This document shows positions 16,754-25,638 of a stretch of DNA of 53,903 nt, piece by piece. Source of the DNA: a virus; the IMG/VR virus record IMGVR_UViG_3300034404_000011, positions 1 through 53,903 of that record. One strand, given 5' to 3'. How positions within the stretch are numbered: position 1 is the stretch's first letter; each line of letters opens with the position of its first letter. The translations under genes were made by a program, and so were the position numbers. The notes beneath the pieces are model-generated. The model did no database searches. It was not told the origin of the DNA and saw only the letters and a list, made by a program, of their open reading frames with translations.

Positions 16754-17323
16754 TTATGGATACAAATCAGCTGTCAGTAGAATATTAACAGATGCGTTAT
16801 ATATAGTTGTAGAAGTGTCTATATCTAGTGCTAGTATAGGTATTCTACAATTTGGAGTAGTACTTAAGTCAAATCTTTTACTTTCAGATCTAGTAGATAG
16901 AACCCATTCCATGTTTGTTGTTTTGATACCATCATTACATCCTATTATATTTGTTTGTACACAGAGATAAGTTGTAAATAGATTTGTTGTTATATTGTTT
17001 ACTGTTTTGTAACTATCTATCTCACTTTGTGTTATTGTAATTGCTTTTCGTTTAGGTATTATTAGTCCAAAACTTTCACATTGGGCTAGCCCAGGTTGTA
17101 TTGTAACAACAATATCATTTGGAGAAGATACCACAACTGCAGGTAGAAATCCCTTCAATGGTCCTATGAAGTCAAAACGACCTGTAATAGCAAAACCTGG
17201 AAAGAGATACTTTATTCTATCAGGTGTGTATTTATAAATGTCATCAAAGACAAATAAATAATCTTCATTATTCATTAATTGATCTAGTGTTCTTATATCC
17301 TGTTGAACAAGTGCTACAGGCAT
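16754..17323 (-). CDS. Unknown virion-like protein
   Basis: 189 residues, mostly beta-strand pattern with Thr/Ser/Ile-rich stretches, a Gly-Pro-rich middle (FIGPLKGFLP) and no motif that I recognise. The start has AGC 13 bases upstream (AGCACACAGATTTGATATG), a slightly long element B spacing. A tail or baseplate appendage protein is plausible given its neighbours, but unproven. Confidence 0.7.
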   Translation of the reverse strand: MPVALVQQDIRTLDQLMNNEDYLFVFDDIYKYTPDRIKYLFPGFAITGRFDFIGPLKGFLPAVVVSSPNDIVVTIQPGLAQCESFGLIIPKRKAITITQSEIDSYKTVNNITTNLFTTYLCVQTNIIGCNDGIKTTNMEWVLSTRSESKRFDLSTTPNCRIPILALDIDTSTTIYNASVNILLTADLYP

Positions 17324-17356
17324 ATCAAATCTGTGTGCTTACAATAAACAAAAAAT

Positions 17357-18118
17357 TTATCCTATGAATTCTTTCTCCTTAAAATCCTGTAAAATATGTA
17401 ATCTGGGACTGAATATCAAATTATGTTTTGTGCAGAATAATAGTGTCTCATAACTATTGTTTAATTGTTTTTCTCTCGTTGCTCCTTCTGGCATAACAAA
17501 TATGCCAACAGCTTTATTTCTTACTTTTTCTGCTAATGTCAATATAAATTCCTGGGTTTGTGAACTTTCATAAACAAATTTAAGGGAAAAGCTTATGTTG
17601 TTTACATTCATATTGTTTAACTGATCTACGAGTTTTGGATACGTATCTACATATTTATGTTGATATCTCATTTCTTTTGGTGATATGCTAAAATGAAATT
17701 TTATGTTATTACAATAAACAAAGTCATCTATTATAGGGTTTGTTCCATTTGTTTCTATTATGACAAAATCTTTTCCACTATATTCATTCCATAGTTTTGA
17801 TACTTCAACTATGAATGCTTGTCTATCTTCTGTTATTAAAGGTTCTCCACCAGTAAACATAAGCAAATAATCATTTAGCTCATAACTAACATTCTGAACA
17901 GAATCAACTATATGGTTTGTTAATATGTAGTTTATCAGTTCCTCAGGACTAAAATCTTTACCTGGATTTGACCAATTCTCGTAGCTATCACAGAATTTAC
18001 ATCTTAGATTACAACTAGCAAATCTGATTAACAATACAGGTAATCCTATATATGCTCCTTCTCCTTGCAGTGTCTTGAAAATTTGATAAATACGCTGTTT
18101 ATTAACTTTGGTTGTCAT
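17357..18118 (-). CDS. queE: 7-carboxy-7-deazaguanine synthase QueE
   Basis: 253 residues. TLQGEGAYIGLP (about residues 16-27) is the QueE opening. CNLRCKFCDSYENW carries the three Cys that bind the radical-SAM iron-sulfur cluster (CxxxCxxC). MFTGGEPL is the SAM-binding GGEP motif and VIIETNGT the next strand. It converts carboxytetrahydropterin, the QueD product, to 7-carboxy-7-deazaguanine. QueD is at 40467 and the DpdA-like protein at 6771. QueC and a GTP cyclohydrolase are not in the window and may come from the host or lie elsewhere. Confidence 0.92.
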   Translation of the reverse strand: MTTKVNKQRIYQIFKTLQGEGAYIGLPVLLIRFASCNLRCKFCDSYENWSNPGKDFSPEELINYILTNHIVDSVQNVSYELNDYLLMFTGGEPLITEDRQAFIVEVSKLWNEYSGKDFVIIETNGTNPIIDDFVYCNNIKFHFSISPKEMRYQHKYVDTYPKLVDQLNNMNVNNISFSLKFVYESSQTQEFILTLAEKVRNKAVGIFVMPEGATREKQLNNSYETLLFCTKHNLIFSPRLHILQDFKEKEFIG

Positions 18119-18124
18119 GCTAAT

Positions 18125-18133
18125 AAATTTAGG
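18125..18133 (-). promoter_or_regulatory. Element A for queE
   Basis: CCTAAATTT, spacer ATTAGC, then ATG at 18118. Confidence 0.75.
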
Positions 18134-18215
18134 TATGTTGTAGCAAAAAACTAATCTAAGTGGTATTTATAGGCTTTTTTGATTATTTTTGTGTCCTACA
18201 TATTTAGTTGCTATT

Positions 18216-18806
18216 CTACCCTGAAGATAAATACCCGTCAATCTTTTCGCAATCATCTCCACCTTTATGGAGGATGGAGACATCAAGCATAGAGGTTAAA
18301 CTTATAGTCTTGTACTCGTTATCAAGTTGATCTTTAGCTGATTTTCCGTTTGCTGTAACTAGCAAAGGTTCGTTACGTGTAAAACCTTTAATGATAGCTC
18401 TGTTTTCCAAAACAATGGGAGCATTTGACCAATTGTAAACTGGGATCGGATTTCTTTTCTCTATCTTCAATACCTGAGATAAAGTGAACATACCAATACT
18501 TTGATAGAGATTAATTTTAGCCCAGAAATTTTTGTTGTTAAGTAGGTTATGATGTAGTTGTTCAAATGTTAGTGAAGCTATACCATGTGGAACATATATT
18601 GTAATTCGTGTATCAGCAACACCTGTTATTAAACAACTATCTTTATTGTTTGCTGCAAAGACTAACAGATATAATTCATTAACAAATTTTACTTCTATAT
18701 CAGATAACTCTTTTGCAATATAATTTCCATTTACAATAAATATTTTTTTGTCAAAATTCCAATATTTTCGTATGCTTTTCTGTATTTGTTCTCGCAATAT
18801 CTGCAT
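18216..18806 (-). CDS. Unknown virion-like protein
   Basis: 196 residues with a helical start (MQILREQIQKSIRKYW), then a beta-rich body containing ITIYVPHGIASLTFEQ. No named domain. Element B start (AGCGACTAAGAATATG). It lies between QueE and the frameshift-containing baseplate-like gene, on the same strand, so it may belong to a tail or baseplate cluster with 19049 and 20563. Confidence 0.7.
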   Translation of the reverse strand: MQILREQIQKSIRKYWNFDKKIFIVNGNYIAKELSDIEVKFVNELYLLVFAANNKDSCLITGVADTRITIYVPHGIASLTFEQLHHNLLNNKNFWAKINLYQSIGMFTLSQVLKIEKRNPIPVYNWSNAPIVLENRAIIKGFTRNEPLLVTANGKSAKDQLDNEYKTISLTSMLDVSILHKGGDDCEKIDGYLSSG

Positions 18807-18854
18807 ATTCTTAGTCGCTGTTAGTTGCTTTATATAATATCTAGATAAAAAATT

Positions 18855-19070
18855 TTAGAATACAAAAGGATGATTAATTTTTTGTTTAGATTGACTAGAT
18901 AATTTATGTTCTAATTCTTTTTGTTTCTCTACAATTTTAGTTGCTTGAACATGAAATATAATCATAAAACTAGCAGGTAAATTAAAAATATCTAAATCTT
19001 TAATTTCCAAAACCAGAGCATTGCTCAAAAATGTTATTGGACTTAATTTTACTGTATGAAGATGTTGAAA
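18855..19070 (-). CDS. Minus-one-frame extension of the baseplate-like gene (programmed frameshift product)
   Basis: After the slip site at 19067-19073 the -1 frame runs open for about 70 codons (QHLHTVKLSPITFLSNALVL and onward) to TAA at 18855-18857, whereas the zero frame stops at 19049. It has no good start codon of its own or start element of either class, so it is best explained as a C-terminal extension. It is amphipathic, with a Lys/Glu/Gln-rich helix near the end. Without it a 240-base gap would be empty, which is unusual for this compact genome. Confidence 0.6.
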   Translation of the reverse strand, partial: FQHLHTVKLSPITFLSNALVLEIKDLDIFNLPASFMIIFHVQATKIVEKQKELEHKLSSQSKQKINHPFVF

Positions 19071-19933
19071 AAATGTTGTATAGGTTCAAATGTAATCTCA
19101 TTTTGATTTCCACATTCCTGACACGTAAACATATACTTTAAATTAATTCTTTCCTGACGATAAGGTTCAATAGCTTTGTTGAGTTTTCTTGTTATGATTT
19201 TGACTAGACTTTCAGGTAAATCTCTTAATACAGATACGTTTCCACTTGTAGCATTATACATCAGTTTAATTTTCTCCTGAGGTCCAGTTTCAAATATATA
19301 TAGACTGTGAACATACTCAAAATTTGTAAAGGGAGCATTTATTATATCCTCAATATTTATACAAGCCAATGGAAAGCCAACTTTTATTCTAATATCTAGA
19401 TTTTCCACATTTATATTTATATCTGTTGGTTCAAGACTCTTTTCTGGTAATTCAAAAATCAGTGAATAGATAGGTTTCTCTATCTCAAATTGCTCTCTTA
19501 GGTTTTTTATATGTTCAAGTATATCAATATTGGGATCGTTGAATAAATTCAAATCATATGTGAGCACAAAATTATTTTCACTATTGCATTTGGAACAATA
19601 TTCCTTCACTTCAATAACAGTTAATGTTGCTAGCAACTCAATTATCGGTAATATGAGATAATGTTTTTCTTCTAGTGTGATTTTTTGACCAACTTGATCA
19701 TACTCTTCTACACAATTCTCAACATAGTTATCTATGATTTTATACAGGAACTTTATTCTCTCTAGACTTTTTTCTTCCTTATCTACATTACCAGCTGTTT
19801 GCAATGCTAAAAGATTGTTCATAATATTTATTCTTTGTTTTGCTAGTGGTTCTTTTACTGTTACGTATTGATTACTTTGAGGTAGATAAACTCTGATTCT
19901 CTTGCGAAGCTCTTCAAACTTACTCTTTTGCAT
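19049..19933 (-). CDS. T4 gp26-like baseplate hub or tail chaperone-type protein with two CxxC knuckles
   Basis: 294 residues in the zero frame. CSKCNSENNF (about residue 125) and CQECGNQNEITFEP followed by HFF (about residue 273 to the end) are zinc-knuckle-like pairs. A CxxC motif followed by an F-F end recalls the T4 baseplate hub family (gp26), but I cannot test the match. The start is at 19933, where AGCAATACCAAAC precedes the ATG with ten-base spacing. An upstream ATG at 19969 is less likely. The 3' end contains T TTT TTC, a canonical -1 slip heptamer. Confidence 0.6.
   Translation of the reverse strand: MQKSKFEELRKRIRVYLPQSNQYVTVKEPLAKQRINIMNNLLALQTAGNVDKEEKSLERIKFLYKIIDNYVENCVEEYDQVGQKITLEEKHYLILPIIELLATLTVIEVKEYCSKCNSENNFVLTYDLNLFNDPNIDILEHIKNLREQFEIEKPIYSLIFELPEKSLEPTDININVENLDIRIKVGFPLACINIEDIINAPFTNFEYVHSLYIFETGPQEKIKLMYNATSGNVSVLRDLPESLVKIITRKLNKAIEPYRQERINLKYMFTCQECGNQNEITFEPIQHFFNIFIQ
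19067..19073 (-). promoter_or_regulatory. Minus-one ribosomal slip heptamer
   Basis: T TTT TTC in the zero frame of the baseplate-like gene (codons CAT TTT TTC), six codons before its stop. A -1 slip re-reads TTT TTT and enters the open frame at 18855-19070. No strong stimulatory hairpin is evident within the next 40 bases. Confidence 0.55.
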
Positions 19934-19978
19934 GTTTGGTATTGCTTTGTATTGTATAAAAAATAGCAAACATTTATT

Positions 19979-20023
19979 ATGAAGGACAAGAAGAAGAAGA
20001 AGAAGAAAGGCGGAAAAAAGTAA
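19979..20023 (+). CDS. 14-residue lysine-rich peptide
   Basis: MKDKKKKKKKGGKK then TAA. It is called because AGCAAACATTTATT precedes the ATG with the exact 11-base element B spacing, on the plus strand between two minus-strand genes. Ten of 14 residues are Lys. It could bind DNA in the capsid or RNA, but no function can be inferred. The (AAG)n tract is also a simple sequence repeat, so chance cannot be excluded. Confidence 0.45.
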   Translation: MKDKKKKKKKGGKK

Positions 20024-20029
20024 TCAATA

Positions 20030-20524
20030 CTATATAACCATAATAGTTCTATGATTAATCAATTTTGATAGTATAACCTCATATCTTGTAATGCGAATAT
20101 GATAATTTTTATTCAATATTGTAATGTAGTCTTTAATTTTTTGTTCACTACACAAAACAATTATTGAATCTGTGGTCATATCTTTAATCTCCGTTTGATC
20201 AAAATAATCTACTCTCAATATTCTTTTGTTTATTTCTGCTACATAGTTTGTTTTGAATTTTTTGTGAAATTCTATCATCAGTGATTTCTTATCTCTGCTA
20301 GCCGTGATACCAAAATCACTACTCAAAATGTCATTGTATTGGTCTGATTTAATGAAGTCAACTAACCTATCAAACTTTCTAACATTTGCTGATAAATATC
20401 TCATAGTTTGAAAGAAGCCATCAATTAAATCTATCTCAAATAGGTAGGGATCTTTAAATACATACACGGATGGTAAAATACCATTATTGCGGAATACATG
20501 TTTAATCAATGTATCTGATAGCAT
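20030..20524 (-). CDS. Unknown protein, element A gene
   Basis: 164 residues, mixed alpha/beta, with no recognised motif. It contains SLMIEFHKKFK and DSIIVLCSEQKIKDYI, suggestive of a small Rossmann-like or ferredoxin-like fold. Lies between late-type genes but has an early-type start element. Confidence 0.7.
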   Translation of the reverse strand: MLSDTLIKHVFRNNGILPSVYVFKDPYLFEIDLIDGFFQTMRYLSANVRKFDRLVDFIKSDQYNDILSSDFGITASRDKKSLMIEFHKKFKTNYVAEINKRILRVDYFDQTEIKDMTTDSIIVLCSEQKIKDYITILNKNYHIRITRYEVILSKLINHRTIMVI

Positions 20525-20530
20525 ATAACT

Positions 20531-20539
20531 AAGTTTAGA
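20531..20539 (-). promoter_or_regulatory. Element A for the gene at 20030
   Basis: TCTAAACTT, spacer AGTTAT, then ATG at 20524. One base differs from consensus, as at 41067. Confidence 0.65.
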
Positions 20540-20562
20540 TATGTTGTATAAGCATCGTAATC

Positions 20563-21819
20563 ATGTTTAAATTGGGTAACTTTGCTTTTGTTGGTAAAGA
20601 TGTATCAGACAGATATAAAGATATTGATCACTTTCTGTATCAACAACATCTTGATGTACTAGCAACATCAAACTGGGTATTATTCAAACCATTTTATCAA
20701 AAAGATATTAACACTTCTAGATTGCATAATAAAATCAAAACGCTATTAATAGTTATGTTGCTTGTTAATGATCCCGGCTATACAAATTTAGTAAATTGGT
20801 TCAAAGGTGTAGACGGATTGCAAGTAGCTGATTCAATTCCACATCTTATATTGCAGCATTTCAAAGTTCTTGAACAATATTTAAGGGAAGGTGTAAATTT
20901 TACAGGTGTAACAAAATTTACAACAAACAGTTTCAGTAAACAATTAGCCAAGGCAAAAAACAAACTAACAAATGTAAGTAACTTAGTGTACTTAGCTAGA
21001 GAACTGGATATCAGTCTGCAGTACAACAATACACTAGAAAATGATGCAGGTATACAATTATTAAATTTTGGTATAGAGATGGCATCGGGTATTATTACAA
21101 ATGTAGCAATATTAGCTGCTATTGGTAAATTGCTTGTAGATACTATTAATCAACTGATACCAAATCAAATATTTACTAGCTTAGATAGTGGTTTAAACAA
21201 AATAACTAACATTATTAGAAATTTAGTGTTAGCTAAACAACCAGCTTATCCTCAAGCATATGAGAGTAGTACATACTTACTATCAGTTAACATTAATATG
21301 AGATTTGTTGCAAACAGTTTCAATGAATTTGTTGAGAATATATTAGTACCTCTTATTGGTTTGTATATGATATCTGCTCCTACTTTATGGAGTGATTATT
21401 GGTCTAATAATGATGATGCTATATCTCAATTTCTTAAATCTGGAACATTTCTAAGCAGATTATTTACTGCTCCACCTTATATGTTTTCATGTCTAGTTCC
21501 AGGACAAGTTTTTATACCAGTAGCCGCAGTTCAAAACATTAGTTTTACTCCATCTAAAGAGACTTTTATTTCAGGTCATCCAAAGTATGTTGATGTAAAT
21601 ATGACTGTCATTGATCTCATACCTGTTTTATTGTTTTCATCAACAACAAAAGATGGAACACCATCATTCAATCCTCTAGCAGGAGGTTTCCAAGCTCCAA
21701 GTAACTATAGAAAGCGATTCATAGAGGAGTTAATGAAACTTGAGAATGAATTTGAAGTTAAAGAGGATGCTCAAAAAATTTTAGTGTTAGGTCATCCTAT
21801 ACTTAAAAATATAAAGTAG
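20563..21819 (+). CDS. Baseplate or tail-tube-initiator-like protein
   Basis: 418 residues. Residues 175-205 contain a hydrophobic helical stretch (GIITNVAILAAIGKLLVDTI). The C-terminal part has VQNISFTPSKETF, GHPKYVDVNMTVIDLIPVL, a pattern of strand, Ser/Thr, GxPxYVDV and a hydrophobic strand that recalls T4 gp48/gp54-type baseplate-tail junction proteins. This is a pattern judgement, not a motif match. Element B start (AGCATCGTAATCATG). Ends TAG, 22 bases before the UDG-exonuclease gene. Confidence 0.55.
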   Translation: MFKLGNFAFVGKDVSDRYKDIDHFLYQQHLDVLATSNWVLFKPFYQKDINTSRLHNKIKTLLIVMLLVNDPGYTNLVNWFKGVDGLQVADSIPHLILQHFKVLEQYLREGVNFTGVTKFTTNSFSKQLAKAKNKLTNVSNLVYLARELDISLQYNNTLENDAGIQLLNFGIEMASGIITNVAILAAIGKLLVDTINQLIPNQIFTSLDSGLNKITNIIRNLVLAKQPAYPQAYESSTYLLSVNINMRFVANSFNEFVENILVPLIGLYMISAPTLWSDYWSNNDDAISQFLKSGTFLSRLFTAPPYMFSCLVPGQVFIPVAAVQNISFTPSKETFISGHPKYVDVNMTVIDLIPVLLFSSTTKDGTPSFNPLAGGFQAPSNYRKRFIEELMKLENEFEVKEDAQKILVLGHPILKNIK

Positions 21820-21826
21820 CAACAAT

Positions 21827-21835
21827 ACTAAATTT
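21827..21835 (+). promoter_or_regulatory. Element A for the UDG-exonuclease gene
   Basis: ACTAAATTT, spacer TTGTAT, then ATG at 21842. Confidence 0.7.
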
Positions 21836-21841
21836 TTGTAT

Positions 21842-23662
21842 ATGAAGTTTGATAACTGTGCTTCATGTATGTTAAGAGATCGTCCTATTGTTATGGAGGA
21901 TTACATAGATAATGGTTCAGATCAAACTATTATGTTAGTTGGTGAAGCACCAGGCTACACAGAAGCAAAAACCGGTAGGCCATTTACAGGTAAATCAGGC
22001 TCCATAATTCGCAACATTATAAAACAAATCAAAAACTACAATATTGTAATAACAAATAGTGTTTTATGTCATCCAGATAAGAATGAAACTCCAAATGATA
22101 CTGTGTTAACAAAATGTAGACCAAACATCATTAATCAAATACAAAAATATTCACCAGTTAAAATTATTACACTAGGTAATAGAGGTTTGCAACAAATATG
22201 TAAAATTTACCAACTTAAGCATATCAAAGCATCACAAAAAGGATTTATAGACACTGTTTTGGATAGGAATACTAAACAAAAGATAGAAATTTATGCAACA
22301 TATCATCCTGCTTACTATTTGAGAAGTAGAGAAGAGGATATCATAAATCATATTTTGGATACATTTAAGCAAGCAACAAATAATCCAAATCTAGTCTACA
22401 TAGATACAGCAAGCAAAGTAGAAGCAGCAAAACAATTAGAGTTCTTACAATCAGAATATGATAGTGCTAAGAATTTAGATTTGGATATTGATTTAAATGG
22501 ATATGATATAATATCCTGCTTTGAATATGAAAATTATATGTTGTTATGTTTATACAAACCTGAAGCAGGCAAAAAGATTATCGGATTACCAATTCAAACT
22601 TTTGTACATAATTTTGATGCAGACAAAAAATTCAATTTTGCTACATTTGTAACAGGAGATAAAAAAGAACTCAGAATTGTTAGCAGAGACTACGGTAAAA
22701 TACTTAGCGACTACATAAAAAATATAAATAGTAAAAGCTCTTCATTTGGAGTTATAGAGGGCAGTTTAGTTCAGAATTTTGCATTATTCCTAGCAGTATC
22801 TAGAAATAGATCGTTTCACAAACCCAGTTATGTATATTTGGATATAGAAGTTTTAAACAATGAAGGAGAATTTCCAGATCCAGTTATAGCTGATAGACCC
22901 ATCATATGTTACAGTTATATGGATAACAATAAGAACAAAATATATAGTTGTTACTTGCAAACAAAACATATAGATTTACAAACAGTAAAAAAATATTTAC
23001 CAGAACAAGTTAATCAAGAAATTGAATTGATTGCTTTCGAAAATGAAAAGGATTTAGTTGTTCACATAACCAATAAAATAAAAGATGAGTTTGTTTTGTA
23101 TGTTGGTTGGAATGTTGGCTTTGACGTATCATACATCATAAACAGATACATAAAGCTAACAAACGATAGTTCCATTATTCCCTGTAAAGTGAATGATGAA
23201 AAGAATGTGGGTACAGATTGTGACTTGGTCTATGGTGCAACAATAGATTTGTTAAAGATGTATCGCAATATAAAACCAGATCTAACATCTTACTCTTTGG
23301 ATAATGTCTCAAAATTAGAATTAAAATCTAGCAAAGTAAAACTAAACAAATCCTTAAAACAAATCTGGGATGAAGACCCAAGCTTAGTTATTGCATACAA
23401 CATATATGACACTATTCTGGTTAGCATGATAGATGAAAAATATAAGTTTGTAGATCAATATCACTATTTGAGATCTTTGTATGAATTACCTTTTAATGAG
23501 AAATTTGTTAACAGTAAAGTTTTAGCTACAACTGTTAAGTTGATTGCAATTGCTCTGAGACATAATCTAATTCCAACTATGTTAGCTAGCAAAACAATTG
23601 ATTCGTATACAGGAGCATATGTAAGAGAGTTTATAAAAGGTGTGTTTAGAGTAGAATCTTAA
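21842..23662 (+). CDS. Family-4-type uracil-DNA glycosylase fused to the 3'-5' exonuclease half of a family B DNA polymerase
   Basis: 606 residues. Residues 1-185 are UDG: CASC plus Cys in VLCHP and KCRP give the four Cys of the iron-sulfur cluster, GEAPGYTEAKTGRPFTGKSG is the uracil-binding loop and YHPAYY the DNA-intercalation motif. Residues 330-560 are a DnaQ-like exonuclease: YLDIEVLN (ExoI), GWNVGFDVSYI (ExoII) and YNIYDTIL (ExoIII). It ends at GAYVREFIKGVFRVES, the stretch that in family B polymerases immediately precedes motif A. The polymerase domain begins at that motif in a separate gene at 45235-46791. The two proteins should assemble into one enzyme. Confidence 0.88.
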   Translation: MKFDNCASCMLRDRPIVMEDYIDNGSDQTIMLVGEAPGYTEAKTGRPFTGKSGSIIRNIIKQIKNYNIVITNSVLCHPDKNETPNDTVLTKCRPNIINQIQKYSPVKIITLGNRGLQQICKIYQLKHIKASQKGFIDTVLDRNTKQKIEIYATYHPAYYLRSREEDIINHILDTFKQATNNPNLVYIDTASKVEAAKQLEFLQSEYDSAKNLDLDIDLNGYDIISCFEYENYMLLCLYKPEAGKKIIGLPIQTFVHNFDADKKFNFATFVTGDKKELRIVSRDYGKILSDYIKNINSKSSSFGVIEGSLVQNFALFLAVSRNRSFHKPSYVYLDIEVLNNEGEFPDPVIADRPIICYSYMDNNKNKIYSCYLQTKHIDLQTVKKYLPEQVNQEIELIAFENEKDLVVHITNKIKDEFVLYVGWNVGFDVSYIINRYIKLTNDSSIIPCKVNDEKNVGTDCDLVYGATIDLLKMYRNIKPDLTSYSLDNVSKLELKSSKVKLNKSLKQIWDEDPSLVIAYNIYDTILVSMIDEKYKFVDQYHYLRSLYELPFNEKFVNSKVLATTVKLIAIALRHNLIPTMLASKTIDSYTGAYVREFIKGVFRVES

Positions 23663-23693
23663 TATTAGGATTTTTTTGTGTAATAGAAACTAC

Positions 23694-23702
23694 ACTAAAT
23701 TT
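23694..23702 (+). promoter_or_regulatory. Element A for the gene at 23709
   Basis: ACTAAATTT, spacer AAAGAT, then ATG. Confidence 0.7.
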
Positions 23703-23708
23703 AAAGAT

Positions 23709-23912
23709 ATGAGTAGTTTGTCTAGGACGTATTACATCTTATTAAATAATGGTTCAAATGAAGATAATTTGTCTAGCATTATACAATTTGTTAGAGAACA
23801 ACTAGGACCAAATGCTAATATAAAAGTTATAAGAAAGCCACCACAATATATTGATCCGCTGTTCCGATTGATATATAAAAGAACTATAATAGATATTTAT
23901 GAAGAAGTTTAA
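23709..23912 (+). CDS. Small unknown protein
   Basis: 67 residues, starting MSSLSRTYYILLNNG, with an alternating strand-helix pattern and a terminal acidic end. An upstream in-frame GTG at 23676 is rejected in favour of the ATG that carries element A at the standard spacing. The stop is 12 bases from the opposing stop of the RNA polymerase gene. Confidence 0.65.
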   Translation: MSSLSRTYYILLNNGSNEDNLSSIIQFVREQLGPNANIKVIRKPPQYIDPLFRLIYKRTIIDIYEEV

Positions 23913-23924
23913 CAAAAAAACATC

Positions 23925-25367
23925 TTAAACTATTTCATAATCCCAACCAAATAAATTGAAGAACTTCTTTCTACCATGAACCATAAATAATATGGCAGGA
24001 TTAAGTTCAACTCCAACTGTGTATATTTTTGATGTCTGTTTTTTAGGATTGTATGTTATTATTGCAACCTGATACATTGTATGTATCCTAACTGTGTATG
24101 GTTTTACAATCGTTATTGGATCTGAGAGTAACTGATAAGTCATTATCTTTCTACGACCATTAACATAGAAGTAATAGTTGTCAATTAACTGAGGCAGTTC
24201 AACCTCTAATATATCTTCTTGACCTCCTGGTAGTTGTATGTGAAATCTAACTTTTGAGACTAATGTAACTCTGTTATTGTTAAATGGTTTAACATGATCA
24301 ATGTCAACTTTCTTAATCTTTATACCTTGATCTTCCATAATTCTAATCATTGCAGGTATTATGGTGCTATATTGTTCAATCCTATCATTCTTTATGATTC
24401 TCTCATCTTTCTGAGTTAAAAATCTAGAGATTGTTAGTATATGCAATTCTTTTCTCTCGAATGTTATGCTGCTAATATCAGGTATATGTTTTCTCTCTAG
24501 TGAGATATTTAATGTATGTGAAGCAGATATAAACTTTTTGAATTGATATTCTGTTTTGTTAGTCGGTTTATAGTTTGTAACATTTTGATCTGCTATTGAG
24601 TATAATTTGTTTGTAATAGTTGTTTGTTTATCTGTCTCCTCGGGAGCAAACTTTTTAAGATATTTATCCAAAATTTCTATAATCAAATAAGGTTGTCTGC
24701 TAACATTTGTTAGTTTAAGTATTTGCATTTTTACATCATTATCGTAGCCTCTACTTGTAACTATTGCCACGTATATTTCCGAAAACAAATTAAGCCAATC
24801 GCTTCCATAATAGAGAATTTTACCGATAACATCATTTCTGATATTGTTTATGTTTAGTATATTTGCTGCAAACTGAGGATCAAATATCAATACTAAAATG
24901 TTATTACTGTTTTGTTGCAAAACAAAATGATTCTCAATTATTTTGGTTAATGTTCTGTTTAGTTGTATGTATCTGGATTGATAATAGTTATGTAAACTGC
25001 TAAATATTAGTGTTAAGTCTATGAAGTTAGCAACAGTCAAACTAAGTTTGTTATATGCTTTCTCTGGTTCTGCTACATCATCATTACTTTGTGATAGCAT
25101 AGGAATTTTTGTTCTCCAATTTAAAACTGTAATGCCCTGTTGTATTAAGGCTTTACGATATTCTATGTATGCGTTCTGATTAGTTATAGTTAGCTTTGGA
25201 ATAACAACCGTTGGTCTTAGCCTTGGTTTTATGTAATTGTTTATAAGTGACTTTATTGTATTGTAGGTGTTAAAGGTTAAATCAAGTAGAAATATCTTTT
25301 GATTGTTAGATCGGATATAGGGTATTCTTACAATTCTTGGCTTTTGATTACTTTTGGTAGATAACAT
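23925..25367 (-). CDS. RNA polymerase beta subunit, N-terminal fragment (putative virion polymerase)
   Basis: 480 residues. The segment DNYYFYVNGRRKIMTYQLLS (about residues 405-425) matches the beta-subunit pattern [20 protein letters not shown]. The preceding VSKVRFHIQLPGGQEDILEVELPQ fits the beta lobe leading to it, and the end HGRKKFFNLFGWDYEIV would lie before the fork. Split beta subunits are typical of phiKZ/AR9-type phages. No catalytic residue falls in this fragment, so the call is by pattern only. Its ATG overlaps the stop of the gene at 25367-25603 by one base and it also has element B (AGCAACAACATATAATG), as does the beta-prime gene at 43906. Confidence 0.65.
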   Translation of the reverse strand: MLSTKSNQKPRIVRIPYIRSNNQKIFLLDLTFNTYNTIKSLINNYIKPRLRPTVVIPKLTITNQNAYIEYRKALIQQGITVLNWRTKIPMLSQSNDDVAEPEKAYNKLSLTVANFIDLTLIFSSLHNYYQSRYIQLNRTLTKIIENHFVLQQNSNNILVLIFDPQFAANILNINNIRNDVIGKILYYGSDWLNLFSEIYVAIVTSRGYDNDVKMQILKLTNVSRQPYLIIEILDKYLKKFAPEETDKQTTITNKLYSIADQNVTNYKPTNKTEYQFKKFISASHTLNISLERKHIPDISSITFERKELHILTISRFLTQKDERIIKNDRIEQYSTIIPAMIRIMEDQGIKIKKVDIDHVKPFNNNRVTLVSKVRFHIQLPGGQEDILEVELPQLIDNYYFYVNGRRKIMTYQLLSDPITIVKPYTVRIHTMYQVAIITYNPKKQTSKIYTVGVELNPAILFMVHGRKKFFNLFGWDYEIV

Positions 25368-25603
25368 TATATGTTGTTGCTGTTTGTGTCTTTGAGATCT
25401 GTAGTGTATAAAGGTTGTCCTTTACTGTAGTCTACAATACCATCAACAATGTAAGTTGGTTTGTTGTATTTTTGCTCGATCTCCTTAATCAGGTGAGCAT
25501 ATTTGCTTCTGACTAATATACAATCATCAATCAATAAACCAAAAACATCACAACTAGTATCAGTCTTAATAAAATCTTTGAGTATATCGCCCAGTCTGAA
25601 CAT
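25367..25603 (-). CDS. Small unknown protein coupled to the beta N-terminal fragment
   Basis: 78 residues with hydrophobic core segments (CDVFGLLIDDCILV) and a polar C-terminus. No motif. Element B start (AGCACTAATACTCTATG). Its TAA overlaps the ATG of the RNA polymerase beta fragment, so the two are likely translated together. Confidence 0.65.
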   Translation of the reverse strand: MFRLGDILKDFIKTDTSCDVFGLLIDDCILVRSKYAHLIKEIEQKYNKPTYIVDGIVDYSKGQPLYTTDLKDTNSNNI

Positions 25604-25638
25604 AGAGTATTAGTGCTCATCTAAAAAAAGTAAAAAAA

